Assembly (NCBI GenBank): GCA_013368375.1
Contig: JAACJP010000010.1
Location: forward strand, 744,001-808,000
DNA length: 64,000 bases
Origin: Tricholomella constricta
Taxonomy: Eukaryota > Basidiomycota > Agaricomycetes > Agaricales > Lyophyllaceae
Direction: 5' to 3'
Part shown: in pieces, positions 1 through 11,797 of the stretch
How positions within the stretch are numbered: position 1 is the stretch's first letter
Layout: every line of letters begins with the position of its first letter
Made by a program: the position numbers and the translations under genes
The notes under the pieces: generated by a model
The model's database searches: none
What the model was told of the DNA's origin: nothing
The model's input: only the letters and a program-made list of their open reading frames with translations

Positions 1-402
1 AATGTCCTGTATCTCTGGAGTTGGCAGTCGCGGTGGTTCCAGAGAGGAGCGTTCAAGATTCAACGATAAAAGTGGTGCTCCTGCCGTAATGACCGGGCGT
101 GAGGCTCCTAAAGCCGATTGGGATCCGCCTGTGCGTCCATGAGCAGCGTCGCTCATCGAGCTCGAGCCCGAGGCCAATGTCAATGATTGGGAGCCGCCTA
201 TAGAGACATCATCATCTGAGAAGCTGCTTGCGCTCCTTGCCCTTTTGTTACGATCGTTTCCATCGCTCCCACTGGCCCCGGCGCCGTCAGACCCTCCCAA
301 AGGACTCTCGAGATCAAAGCCGAACTGATCAAAGGAACGTTTGAAGGAAGTAGTATTTGGTGGTAGCTCCAGATGTAACTGAGGCGGGCAGCTGGAGGAC
401 AT
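1..402 (-). CDS. 5' part of an unrecognised protein gene, runs off the left edge
   Basis: An ATG at 402 opens a frame of 134 codons with no stop before the window ends, so this is only the amino terminus. The translated part is low in hydrophobic residues and rich in Ser, Gly and Asp. An acidic-serine stretch follows a basic KRAR motif at about residues 49-52, which could be a nuclear localisation signal. No intron signal is needed to keep the frame open. I do not recognise the family; the composition resembles the disordered N-termini of large nuclear or ubiquitin-ligase-like proteins in Agaricomycetes, which is only an impression. The downstream part outside the window would decide. Confidence 0.55.
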   Translation of the reverse strand, partial: MSSSCPPQLHLELPPNTTSFKRSFDQFGFDLESPLGGSDGAGASGSDGNDRNKRARSASSFSDDDVSIGGSQSLTLASGSSSMSDAAHGRTGGSQSALGASRPVITAGAPLLSLNLERSSLEPPRLPTPEIQDI

Positions 403-1787
403 GGTGGTTACTGACAGACCCGGAACGTCTACAGGTCTGTGCAGGAGCCTCACGATGAGGAGCGTGACTGTTCACGGTATTATTATCCTGCTGACGTAAG
501 GTTCCATTGTAATACCTTCCGAGTCGCAGCACCGCAACCCCCAACTCCGTTGCAAGTAACAATGTCCATGGAAATCATATCGAAATCCCATTGTCTAACG
601 GTAACAGAATGTACGACTCAACCCCTCAGTTGGGAGGGAAAAAAAGCAAAAAAAAAAAAACAGAAGGATCTCCCGAGCTCAGATACGCAGGCTGTAGGCC
701 GGGAATGTCATCGGAACTTTCCCTTGACGCCAGTCATGGTTTGGCCATGATGGTTGTCAAAAGCCCTCATACTGCCGGTCAGTGAATCAGATTGTTGACT
801 TGCGACAGGTATTTCAGCGACGAAGCGTCAAGCACACTATCTATCATCATTACCCTCTCGCATTGCACAACGCTGTTTCAGGACATCCTTCTCAAAGATC
901 TGCATGATAATTCAAACGACATCGTCGTCGAAAGACCTTTTTCTCCTCAGTATCGATGCTGGACCCGACCTATATCCGACAGAGAAAGTCTCGGCTCGAC
1001 ATCGTGCACCGAATTGGCAAATCGATGGATTTCCGGCATTCCACAGAGTGTGGGGGGGGGCTTCTATGCTTGCATGCAAGCAGGCAGCCTGGAACCAGAT
1101 GCTGATGACTGCGGGCATGTGAAGGAATGTTCACGGGACATCTTTAGGCCGATAGCCTTGGCCAGACTGTCGCTAAAAACGCCATAGACCTCCACGAGAG
1201 AACTCCCAGCTCAAATTGCCTTGTATAGGCTGCTTGCAAGCTTCCAGTTGCGCCGCCCTACCGCCCTTCATATAACAGACGCCATATGAGTCCAGCGCCA
1301 GTGATATGACATTATACCTGTGATTCTGGTTGACGCGCGCATCGTCCTAAACGCTCTGATCATTCTGAAGCGCCACAAGGCTAGCGCTGTTGACGGAAGG
1401 CCCATTCCGAAAGTGACGCCCCTCCGTCCACGACTCATTGCATGCCTTATCCGAACACGCCGAGCTCCCACAACAAACATGTACATGTCAAAGAGTGATC
1501 CCATATTTGTTGTTATCAAAGTTTACACGACAGATCGAGAACCCAAACCGAGGAGAAAAAAGCGAAGCCCGTAAACATGCACCAGCGCCTACGTATCTGT
1601 CCGTCCAACTTCGGTCGCAATCAGGATGTATATATGTTTGAATGTATGGAGTATGGGGGTATGGAGTAAGTTGCAGCCAATATCACCCAAAGAGAATGGA
1701 ACCAGAACAGGACTAGACATAGAAACGCACGTACTGCGCAGCCAGTAAAAGCACACCTTAAAACGTTCAAATAATCTCATATCACCC
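403..1787. other. intergenic stretch, no gene supported
   Basis: Short open frames on both strands are unlike protein families I know and lack paired splice signals. There is an A-rich run near 640-660. It probably holds the promoter of the gene leaving the left edge and the 3' region of the F-box gene. Confidence 0.5.
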
Positions 1788-3559
1788 TTACAAGGTATTC
1801 TTTCCCGCCGGCACAGGGATCCACACCTCCGGGAACGGGTACCACGACGCACCAAGCTCATGGAGCTCCACCGCGCCCGGCACGCCCGCCCGGCACTTGC
1901 GCTCGACGCTGAACTCGAGCCAGCTATCCTCAAAGCGGTGTGTGCCCGTGCGTTTGCGATACTCGAATCCCACGCGCTGGAGGTACGTGAGCCTGCCCGC
2001 GAGGAAGAGCGCACACTCACGGCGGGCGGCGCGCCACGGCTCGTAGGTGTCCATCTCGTCGAACTCGGGGAACTGAATGCAGATACGGAGCTCGCGGAGG
2101 CGGCGGAGCGAGGCAAAGGCGTCCGAGAACTCCTCCTAAACGAATACGAATAAAAAAAAAGAAAAAGAAAAAAAGAAAAACGTCAGTCATGCTGGCAACA
2201 CGCGATCGACAACAACTCCGCATCCGAAACTCACCCAGGCATGGATGGATTTCCCATCATGGTATCCACAAAGTTCGATCTCCAGTGCCTCCAGATTCGG
2301 GCAGTGGATCGCAATGGCATGGCACAGGCCCGGATTGACTTTATCCTCGATCATAAGCCTGAGTCTCACGAGCTTGTTCTCGCCCATACGCTGGCCTATA
2401 GCCATATCATCCAGGACCCTGTCGATGTCCGCGCGGCTCAGCGCAATGGGCACGCGGGGCTGGTCAATGATAGCACAGATCGCAAGGCGCTGCAGTGAAG
2501 TCGTATAATGAAACACGTCATCAAAGTTGCACGCATTCGAGAGCGCAAGGCGCTCCAACTGCCCCAGCACGCTCGGGTAGTTGTTCTTGACCGTTGGGAG
2601 GTGGTCGAGAAGGAGACGGAAGCCGGGATCGGTCTTGGTCTTGGCAAAGAGCAGTCTGAGCTCGCGGAGGCGAGGCATCTTCGCGATGACATCGATGAGC
2701 TCGGTGTTCCCGCGGGGTGCATGTCCGGTGAGGACGAGCGTGTCGAGGACGGGCCACTCGTGCGCGGTAAGGGAGTCAAGGGTGCAGAGGTCTGCGGAGA
2801 GCTGCACGTGGCGGAGGTGCGCAGCCTTGCCAACCTGGAAGAGGAAGGCGGTGGCGGCGTAGCGCGCGAGGCTGTCGTTCTTGTATTTCCTGCGGTACTC
2901 GCGGACGTAGTACGTGCGCTCGGTGTAGCGGGCGTCGAAGGGACCTTCGCCGACACGTACAGCTTCGGCGACGGGCACGATGGCTAGGCGCTCGAGGTGG
3001 AAGTTTGCCGGAACCTTGGGGATCATGGAGATATACAGTGGGGTGTCGTGCATCGAAAGATCGCGGAGGGAAGGGCATTGGATTAGGGCGTTGAGGATGG
3101 AGTTTGGGGGGTAAAAGGGACAGCTCAGGTAGAAGCTCGAGAGGGAAGGCATGGCGGGCAGTGCGGTCACAAGTTTATCGATATGGCGAGGATGATAATC
3201 CCCGCCGATGTAATATCTGTCCCCCCAACGTGGCGGAGTTGCATCAGGCCATTCTTCGGGCCAAATTAGTTCAAAGCGTCTGAGAAAAAGAGGTATCAAT
3301 ATGTTTCAATCATCATTTGGTTGACGGCTTACTTAAAAAATGGCCATAAGGAGGGCGGGAAGAACAACAAGCCAGATTCTTCGTCGTGTTTATTGCCATG
3401 AGGCCAATGCACGTCAGCAAAGAGGGCAGCGAGACAAGCTTCACGGATAACACGACAAGTGGAGGCTAGATTGAGGATCACATCTATGTCCGAATTGCCG
3501 TACAGTACCATGGCCTCCTTCACCAGGGCATACGAAACATCAGAGTCGATGGTGGTCAT
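1788..3559 (-). CDS. F-box/leucine-rich-repeat-like protein
   Basis: Three exons fit on the minus strand: 3559-3333, 3279-2235 and 2135-1788. They join in phase to 539 residues. Exon 1 holds an F-box-like helix pair (ILNLASTCRVIREACLAALF, about residues 29-48). The rest is a series of leucine-rich segments of the form LRxLxL, as in fungal F-box proteins that dock substrates to SCF ubiquitin ligases. The donors are GTAAGC and GTGAGT; the second intron has a long pyrimidine tract (A/G-rich on the plus strand, 2150-2182). The F-box is degenerate and there is no further domain, so the substrate cannot be guessed. Such genes form large, fast-evolving families in Agaricomycetes. Structure is well supported; function is by family only. 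Confidence 0.75.
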
Positions 3560-3952
3560 CAGTATAAAAGACTTCGTGGTCAGTGCGAGACCTGTCGTTA
3601 GAAGCGTTCCTGACCGAGGTCAGCAGGACCGTCGAGAAAGAGTTGGTTGAGCCGTGGCTATGAGAGCGAGAGGATAGCTGTTACTGGTGGGGAGATCGAA
3701 AGAAAACCATGGGTGTGCCTTCAAGGAAGGGAAAGAGACGGCAAGGGCCTAGAAGGAAGGCACCCCCGTTTTTCAGTTCCAATCTGGGGTTCAAAAACTT
3801 GGCCCCCGATTGATGACTGATCTCAATTCTCAATACTTGGCGTCTGCTTGTATCTTATCGCCTCCATTTCCTTGTTGTCTACTTTCTTTGAATTGTTTTA
3901 CACGTAAAAGCACAAGCGGTCATCATAAATGTCGAAAATCCTTTTCCCAGGT
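3560..3952. other. intergenic, between F-box gene start and ubc13 end
   Basis: No coding signal. It should hold the F-box gene promoter and the ubc13 3' untranslated region, since both genes are on the minus strand. Confidence 0.5.
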
Positions 3953-4700
3953 CTAGTCGAGATTGGCGTACTTCTGCGTCCACTCCTGGCTTACCCGCTG
4001 CGCATCCTTCTCATTCTCTTTGTAATGCTTGGCCACATCTGTCGCGAGAGGATCATCAGGGTTCGGTGCGCTCAGCAGGGCTTGTATAGACAGGAGTACG
4101 GTCCGGATCTGCAGTGCTGGCGACCATTTATCTGGGAAATGAACGTGTGGCTCAATACTCGTGTATGCCATCCCAGTCGTAATCCCACGCACCTTTCAGA
4201 ATGTCCAGACAGATCCTGCCAAGCTTGTCTGCGTCGTGTATTAAGCCGCCAGGGAAGAGGAACAAGATAAACAGGCTGGGACATACCGATGTTGGGATGA
4301 TATATCTTTGTTAGAAACCTCACCTTTGGTGGCGCCATGGGGTACTCTTCCGGCAGAAACAGCTCCAGTTTGAATATCCCGCCTGGTAGGTGATACAGTG
4401 CCTCAGCTCGACAGCACACTTCAAGGACGCGACGACTTACGTTCAAACGGACTCCCCTCCGGACCTTCGATGGTAACATCAAAATATCTTAGATTGTCGT
4501 CGTGTGGGAGTGCTGTAATGCCAGGTGCAGGATCGGCCACCAGTCGTTCTGTTTCCTGAGATTTCCAAGACGTTAGTAACGACGCGTTGCTGCCTTCGAG
4601 TCCAGGACTGAGAGACCTTGATGATCCGCTGCGATGTTCATAAGTTGACGTCCAGCTAATGGTATTACTGACAGATTCAACGTACCTTTGGTAGAGACAT
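3953..4700 (-). CDS. ubc13: Ubiquitin-conjugating enzyme E2, Ubc13 (UBE2N) orthologue
   Basis: Six exons: 4700-4686, 4628-4617, 4555-4441, 4382-4287, 4228-4193, 4131-3953, giving 150 residues, the usual Ubc13 length. Exon 1 encodes only MSLPK and exon 2 only RIIK (12 nt). The E2 fold is intact: HPN motif at residues 76-78, catalytic Cys86 in GRICLDILK, and the Ubc13-typical [18 protein letters not shown] helix followed by NPDDPLA. With an Mms2/Uev partner this family builds Lys63-linked ubiquitin chains for error-free DNA-damage tolerance and signalling in nucleus and cytoplasm. All introns are GT-AG and the frame closes exactly. Identification is very secure; the microexon pair is an inference from frame and homology. 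Confidence 0.95.
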
Positions 4701-5221
4701 GTTTATAAGTACCCAGGAATGTGGTATAAGAAGAGGAGAACGACGAGAGTGAAGTCGGAAAGCAGCTGAAAGGCTGCTGTGGCTGTTATCGGCAGCGCGC
4801 CTTCGGATGTGCTGACTAATCCTCCGTTTCTTTTTCAAGTCTCGCAATTTTGCCCTCACGGCTTTGCTTGAAACCTGACTCAAATGCAGAGCGTCTCGAG
4901 CAAATTGTTGTGCGACAACTTCGGCGTAAAGTACCCGTTCAGTATCTACACAGCGTCATTTGCACACCGAAAATGATTAGAAAAGCAGGCAATGCTTATA
5001 TTCGTGATCGGAGGCTCAAGCGACGATCGAACTTCGAAAGATCGCAGCAACTCAGGCGCAGCTCAACAAGGAAGATTTAAAGAATCCTCTGATTATTGTT
5101 GATTATGTTAGGTATACTAGTCGTATGGTATCCAGACGTGCACAACCCCGAGCGTTCGAAAACTCACTAGACATGAACATTAGCCAATGATCAAACGAAA
5201 GGATGCCAAAAGGCACATACC
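4701..5221. other. ubc13 upstream region with an unexplained open frame
   Basis: No gene called. On the minus strand, about 4960-4750, an open reading runs in frame with the ubc13 start and looks protein-like (contains SKAVRAKLRDLKKKRR); a plus-strand frame near 5020-5110 also looks protein-like. Neither can be completed with convincing starts, stops and splice sites. It includes the ubc13 promoter and the 3' end of the next gene. Confidence 0.35.
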
Positions 5222-6182
5222 TTAGAACTTGCCGTTGAGGACCTCGACGACAGCAGTGAGCTTGAGGAGGACGCAAACGTTGATGATGGGGCCGAGGAAG
5301 GGCTGGACCGCAATGTAGAGGCCATCGACGAGGGTGAAAATGACGCAGAGGAGCTCGGCGAGGATGACACTAAGCACGAGAAAAATCTCCATGAGTGGCT
5401 GCGAAGGTCTGAGAGTAACAAGGACATACCCAACAGCGACGATGAGGGGGTAGATGATGCTCACGGAGGCAGTGCCGGCGATGCGGAGGATGCAGGTCAT
5501 GATGGCGCAGAGGAGCTATTGTAAGTCTTGTGAGGAACTGGAAGAGCTTCATGATACGGGGTGACTTACGGAAAGGACGGAGACGAGGAGGTGGCAGACA
5601 TCAGCAAGTGCGAGGACCTTGCCTCCGAGCGAGAGGACGAATTCGGTGGGGTGACCGACGATGGCCTTGACTTGGATAACAGCGCCGGCGAGAATAAGCT
5701 TGACTTCGGCGATGATTCCAAGGATGACCTGGAGCTCAACAGCAACCTTGGCAGCGACGATTGAAGCTGAAGAATATGTCGCGTTAGTTGTGATGATACA
5801 GTGGGGGAAATACTGTGGATCACTTACTCAGCTTGCTCGAGACAACTGAAAGCTTGGCCTCGACGTCAACGAGCACTTCACAGAGTGAGTAGGTCTCGTG
5901 CGTCTCGCCGTTGTGGCGCTTGACAACATCGATGCCAAGGCCACCGCCGATGCTGTCGATGAAGGCGTCTTTGTCAACGCCATCCAAAGCGCCACGCCTG
6001 TCGAACACAGAGGCCTCGTTGCCATTGGCATTGACGCCTTTGATAGTGCCGCTAGCGATGCCCGCGATAGAATCAGTGCCGCCAAGCTGGCTGACAGCGT
6101 CGCCACCGCTATGAGGAGCAGCAGAGGTGAGAGCGGCGAAGGCCGTGGCGGCGAGGACGAAAATAGTGCGGAAGGAAGGCAT
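5222..6182 (-). CDS. Secreted protein with hydrophobic C-terminal half, tandem copy 1
   Basis: Four exons: 6182-5828, 5766-5570, 5515-5430, 5369-5222, in phase, 261 residues. A signal peptide (MPSFRTIFVLAATAFAALTS, cleavage near residue 21) precedes a Gly/Ser/Asp-rich region and a SLCEVLVDVEAKL segment. The C-terminal half is a run of Val/Ile/Leu-rich amphipathic or membrane-like helices with few charges, ending VVEVLNGKF. Exon phases and lengths of exons 2-4 (197, 86, 148 nt) equal those of the neighbour at 7341-8256, so the two are a tandem duplication. A TATA-like site lies about 105 bp upstream. This is a lineage-specific family to me; a cell-surface or wall role is only a guess. Confidence 0.82.
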
Positions 6183-6285
6183 TATAAGAAAATGAGTGTG
6201 GGTGGTCTGGGAAGACGAAGATTAGAGAGGAGTGGAGTGGGATTCGAGAGTGAGTCGATGGAGAGATAGACCGAACAGAAGAGGG

Positions 6286-6293
6286 TTTTTATA
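6286..6293 (-). promoter_or_regulatory. TATA-like box of secreted protein copy 1
   Basis: TATAAAAA on the minus strand about 105 bp before the ATG at 6182. The bases on the coding-strand upstream side (CAGCAAAAGTC) resemble those at the same place in the paralogue's promoter. Confidence 0.55.
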
Positions 6294-7340
6294 GACTTTT
6301 GCTGGGTGGGAAACACAAGTCAATAAGGGCCAGCGGCAACTGCAGCACGAAATGAGGGAAGCTGCTTCCCTCATTCCGTGACGGCGGTGATCGATATGAG
6401 CTATGTTAGGAGTCGCTAGTGCCGATCGGTCAGGCGTTATAGTATGTAAGTAGGGCACTGTGTAATTTCCGTTTCCATTGCAAGCGTTGGATCGCGGGAA
6501 GTGAGCCCTAGGGAAGCATCGCCAGAGAACAGTTCTGAGAAGTTTATTCCAAGGAGAGCTGCTTTCGAGAAGGCAGATCTATGCAGGTGAAGTGCGAAAT
6601 CCGGTTGAAGCGTCGTGGTTGTTCGCTTCCTGTCATTCCCGTCTGACAGGGTTGCGTAAGGGTTCAGCGCGGTCGCGATGAAAATTTTCCAGAAGAAGCA
6701 CAGGGAAATACATGAACATATCAAATGAGACGAAACATTTCATTCAGTGACGACACGATGTTTCCAGCAATACTTAGTACTTACTGATGAAAAATGACCG
6801 CCTGCAGTGCGGCACATTGCCATTGGAACTCGCGAAGTATCGAACAGAGCCTTATAATGCATATGAACTGCCCGCGGTCGTCCGTAGGTGCGTGAAATAG
6901 TGTCTAAGATGGGAGCACTTAGCGCTCAGCAGGAGCAGGATCGGGGGCTAGTATGTGGTCGCGCCTAGTAAGCTTGATTGATTAATTACGTCAGAATCCT
7001 TTCGCCGCCAGGGTCCACTTCTGATGCCACTTTGTGCGACCGCCGGGAACCGTGCCGCAGAATCCATAACTGAATACTTAGTAGGTACTGAGCGAGCGCT
7101 ATAGCCATGCTGAGACCAACTTAAAGCTGAGATCGTATCTATACATGTGGGCCTTGACTGTGAAGCATTGAGGCCGTAAGGAGCGGAGCAGATCATAATT
7201 ACAACCCAAAATGTAGAGGACGTTTTGATTATTGATAGTTAAGTAGGTGTACTATGCGTATACGATAGATTAATTGCGACAGCCCAGCTACAAATCAATG
7301 ATTCCGCCGGATGTATTCGTAAGGAGCTTCATGTAGTACT
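6294..7340. other. intergenic between the two secreted paralogues
   Basis: Only unsupported short frames. It separates the promoter of copy 1 from the 3' end of copy 2. Confidence 0.5.
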
Positions 7341-8256
7341 TCAGAATTTGCCATTGAGAACCTCAACGACAGCCTCGAGCTTGAGGGCAATGCAGACTTG
7401 GATGACGGGACCGAGGAGAGGCTGGAGAGCGATGTGGAGGCCATCGACGAGGGTGAAGATGACGCAGAGGAGCTCAACAAGGACGGCACTAGACAGGGAG
7501 GCAAGACACTCAATGCAAAGAAATATTAATGAAATGAATTCGACCTACCCAACACTGGCGATAAGGGGAAGGACGATGTCCACGGACGCTGTGCCGACAA
7601 TGCGGAGGACGCAAGAAAGGATAGCGCAAATGAGCTTGAAAAAACAATCAGGCTGTGGACAGATGAAAGAAGCATGGAATATCTCACAGTGAGGACAGTC
7701 AGGAGGAGCTGGCAAACGTCGGCGATGGCGAGAACCTTGCCGCCGAGCGAGAGCACAAACTCAGTTGGATGTCCGACGATGGCCTTGACCTGGACGACGG
7801 CGCCAGCAAGAATAACCTTGACCTCAGCAACAATCCCAACGATAACCTCGACCTCGACGGCAACCTTGGCGGTCACCATAACAGCTGTAGTAGATCATGT
7901 CAGTTGAAACAGCGCAAAAGTAAAGATTGAAGGCAAGACTTACTCAGCCTATTGGAGACGACAGTGAGTTTGTCCCCGACGTCGACGAGCACTTCACAGA
8001 GAGAGAGCAGCTCGCCGTCGTGGCGCCTCTCCAGACCGCTAATGATTCCTGCAGCATCGGTGCGCTTATCGATCACGGTGACTTCGTTGTCCTTGATTGT
8101 CACACCGTGGACACTGCCGTCGGCGATGGCTGCAACAGGGAGGACGTTGTTAGACTGGCCGATGCTGGATCCCTTGCCGCCGTCGAGTGGAGCAGCCGAA
8201 CTGAAGGCCGCGAAGGCAGTGGCGGCGAGGATAAAAAGAGTACGGAAGGAAGGCAT
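7341..8256 (-). CDS. Secreted protein with hydrophobic C-terminal half, tandem copy 2
   Basis: Four exons: 8256-7944, 7884-7688, 7634-7549, 7488-7341, in phase, 247 residues. It opens with MPSFRTLFILAATAFAAFSS (signal peptide), has the SLCEVLVDV segment after a more divergent and shorter linker, then a hydrophobic region nearly the same as copy 1, including the shared block KAIVGHPTEFVLSLGGKVLA. The stop is TGA where copy 1 has TAA. Exons 2-4 match copy 1 in length exactly; exon 1 is 42 nt shorter. The linker has diverged while the hydrophobic core is conserved, as expected if the core carries the function. Family unrecognised, extracellular by signal peptide. Confidence 0.82.
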
Positions 8257-8330
8257 TGGAGAAGGGATGCGGTTTCGAGGAAGAGGGAATCGAAGGTGAA
8301 TCGATGTAGAGAACGACGGTGGAGCAGATG

Positions 8331-8338
8331 TTTTTATA
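8331..8338 (-). promoter_or_regulatory. TATA-like box of secreted protein copy 2
   Basis: TATAAAAA on the minus strand 75 bp before the ATG at 8256, in a context (CAGCAGAGGCC before it on the coding strand) similar to that of copy 1. Confidence 0.55.
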
Positions 8339-9351
8339 GGCCTCTGCTGGATAGGTCGAATTAAGGGTCGCAAGCGCGATATGAGGGAAGGATGGCGCTA
8401 CCGAATTGTGAAGACACAGCGGGTCCCAACCGAGTCCAACGAGATGCATGATTTCCGAATGCCTCTCGAATCGCCAGGAGCACTGACATGACGATGAATG
8501 AGCCCTCAGAAGCACCGAAGATATGTCCTGTATGCTTTCAGAGAGTGTACCAAAGGATTTTAATGTTCGCAGTTAAAATGCGACATCCACTGGTGATCTA
8601 CTGCATGGTGGACGTATTCGCTTCCTTCCAAGTTCGTTAGCCTCGACCAGGGCCGCGCAAGGGTTCAACGGAAACTTTGCAGAGGCGGTCGCCGTCGCTC
8701 AAGCTGACGCTTGGATCACTTAGCCCAGCAGACTTAGCCCTTTCTGAGAGAAACATAGACAGGCGTAGCACTGCAAGGCTGGATAGCTCGCGAATATGAG
8801 TCCGCGGATGGGCACTCGCGCCCTTACTTTTTTTGATGGACTACGTATTTAAACGAGCCACAAGAATAGATGCAACTTGAGAAGTGAAGAGATAAGCCAG
8901 AGACAAAGCCTGGTGGTTGCAAACATTTGACCACATCCAAGCTACCAGTGAGTCCAGCCAGGCCAATTGCGGACAGCGCCTTAGAATGGCAATGTATCAT
9001 ATCAGCCAGTGAAGCCAGAATTCTGTTCATCCCTACAGTAGTGCCAATACAGAGGAGTCTGTCCTTGACGCGGGTGACCCGCGTCGGACCCGCCGCGGTC
9101 CAATGCGTTTACTCGATGTCGCGTTATTCGCTTCCGACACGCAGTATGGGTTTTTTCTGTAGGAAAACATCAATAAAGTGGTGCGTACGCTTCCAGGCAT
9201 TGCTGCCCAGCCTTCAGGGTTTTGTGGCCAAGAAATGGTTGAAGGTTTGCCATATTTATCACCAAGCTTGATATCAAGCACGGCCAAAGCATCCGTCACT
9301 GCCACGTGGCCCATACCCCCATCGTTTACGTTCTGGCTGTTCTCGACGACG
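8339..9351. other. intergenic, upstream of the Bem46-like gene
   Basis: No complete gene. On the minus strand about 9405-9150 there is a protein-like open frame (with SGIVVENSQNVNDGG and KPSTISWPQNPEGW) that overlaps the first exon of the Bem46-like gene antisense. I could not extend it into a gene in either direction. Confidence 0.35.
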
Positions 9352-10839
9352 ATGCCGGATTTCTTTCCGTCTCTCGAGACGTTCGCAAAGGTACACTCAC
9401 TTCCCTTTAAGCCGTTTTATATCTAAATACATCAATTAAGGGAACCCTTGCGACTGCGGCAACCCTATCAACAGTTGGTCGGTCGGTCTAGCTGGGAGCA
9501 GCAATCTATCAGGGAAGCTAAACCCAATCTTTCCATAGGCGCGGGGCTGCTTTGGTATGGCCAGAACTACCTGATATACCCCTCAGCGTTTCCTCCAGGC
9601 TCCAGGATCGGTGCGTGGTGCCACAACTACCTTTGAGTGACGACGCTAACTTTCAATATAAATATATGAAATAGATGTTCCCGTTCCGACCGGAATGCCA
9701 TACGAGGACCTTGAGCTGGTAACGCCGGACAAGGTCAAGCTGCGATGCTATCTCCTTCCTCAAAAAAAGGTCCTGGACGCGATACATGCAGCCCCAGTCG
9801 AGGATGATACGACTACATCAGACGATGAGGTCCGTTCATTCATATATATCGGCTTCTGTTTGGTTTTGCTGACCCCATGGTTAGTTTGTTGCTAGTAGGC
9901 CCACGGTTATAATGTTTCACGGAAATGGAGGAAACCACGGACATAGAGTCCCTTTGGCGAGGGTTTTCTATCTGAAGATGCGTTGTAACGTGTTGATGAT
10001 GTCATATCGAGGGTGCGTTCCATGAAACCAACGATTATAGCCAAAGACTGACTTCATTCAGTTACGGATTATCCGAAGGCTCCCCTTCAGAGAAAGGTGA
10101 TGCACATAGAATTTTTGTTATTATACCCATCTGATGGATCCTCGGCATTCTTTCAGGCTTGCAGATTGATGCTCAGACTGGTCTCGACTTTATAACGTCA
10201 AACCCCATCTTTTCCAAGACACAGATTGTAAGCATCTTGTTCCCTCAACCTCACTTCGACTGACTTTTGATAAGATTCTATACGGTCAATCAATCGGCGG
10301 CGCGGTTTCAATAGACCTCGCGAGTCGGAATCCCAAGCTGGTCAGTATGCTCAGCCGTCGAATCGTGCCCCGGCTGAATGTGAACAACACACAGATCACA
10401 GCTCTCATCCTCGAGAATACGTTTACGTCCCTGCCTAGTCTTGTGCCGCATGCCTTACCCTTCCTAGGTCCATTCTCCTTCCTATGTCATCAAAAATGGG
10501 ACTCGGCATCCAAAATTCCACTGATTCCTGCCACGACTCCTATCCTAATGCTGAGCGGCGCAAAAGACGAAATCGTCCCCAGGGAACATATGCGCGCTCT
10601 CTGGGAGGTGGTTGCACGGCGCGGAGAGAAAAAGACGCCTGGAGGTCGGGAATACAAGGTCGGTCTAGAACGCGCCAAGTATATGGAGTTTGAAGACGGA
10701 GGTCACAGTGAGTGTCGTTCGCTGCGTTGCGATTTCTTGACTGACGAGAGCCATGTTGCAAGATGATACGTGCGTGCAGACAGGGTATTGGCCGGCGGTG
10801 GCCGAGTTCGTCGCGAGCCTAAGAAGAACAGAAAAATGA
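9352..10839 (+). CDS. bem46: Bem46/ABHD13-type alpha/beta hydrolase
   Basis: Ten exons: 9352-9390, 9441-9477, 9539-9610, 9675-9829, 9885-10012, 10062-10096, 10157-10227, 10275-10340, 10395-10707, 10763-10839, giving 330 residues. A single N-terminal hydrophobic anchor (about 14-30) is followed by WYGQNYLIYPSAFPPGSR and a serine-hydrolase core: oxyanion-side FHGNGG (112-117), nucleophile Ser185 in GQSIGG, Asp259 in SGAKDE, and His305 in HNDTC. This is the catalytic triad and layout of fission-yeast Bem46 and human ABHD13, which sit in ER or plasma membrane and have been tied to polarity; the substrate is not settled. The 39-nt first exon is the least certain part; an upstream in-frame ATG at 9178 exists. 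Confidence 0.9.
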
Positions 10840-11797
10840 AGGGACCCGAATGGCTTGCGCATACCAGGTACAGGCAAGCCTCTCTTCAGACTAAGTTTAT
10901 ACCCCCTACCGTCTGTCGTGCTTGCCTCTCGAAGCTTTGGGCTATGGATCCGTGTACTCATAATGTTCCGTTTATTCTACAATTGTATTACTGCACTTTA
11001 TTTGGAATTGCTCCGCCACGTCATGTTATCAGGTTCCTTATTTGACTCCTTGACGCAGATTCTTCCTCTTCGGCCTGAGCTCAGCTACACTTCCGGCGAT
11101 GTGGCTGACTACGCAAGGCTGCAGTCGAGCGGAGCCGTCTCGCGTAATTCGTGGGACATGCATGCCTTTCCATACGTACTTTTCACCATTTCATCACTCA
11201 TGGCCGAGGTGCATGATTAATGCACGAGTCAGCCACGAGCTCGTCAAGGGATTTTGTCGCAAGTCATCCAATGTTCCTGATGTCTCGATGTGGCAACATG
11301 TCCGAGCTGAGGTCGCTCAGGTGATCGCGCGCCCAACCCTATTATTGTCCGCGATTGTCGACTTATCGGGCAATTCGGCGGGACCTACGCCTGAGCCAAT
11401 TCCCGATATCATGGAAATTACCTTGTTCATTGCCCGGCCTCATCTCCAATCATCCCGAGCGCTGAGTGTCCTGCCCCCTTACCGGCTCTCGCTCACGCCT
11501 GGTTTGGTTCGTTTTTCCAAATCAGGCGTTGTGAGATCGTCAACGGACCTGGGATCGTGCATCATGTTGATCAGCCGTCCCAACTCACAACACAAACCAT
11601 GGCTCGGTTGACTTTTTGTCCTGGTGCAATATCGGAGAACTAAGTACATTCCGTGTTGTGGGCGCCGGGAGGGGTCTTCCGATGACAGGGTGATATAGGA
11701 CCCGTGAAATATATAATCCACCTGAAATCAAGGTTCATGCAGAAAATCCTCGTCCTCATTCCAACACACACGCGACCTGCTCGCACTGCCATCTACG
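10840..11797. other. intergenic
   Basis: No coding or RNA signal I can support. It contains the promoter of the downstream transcription factor gene. Confidence 0.5.
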
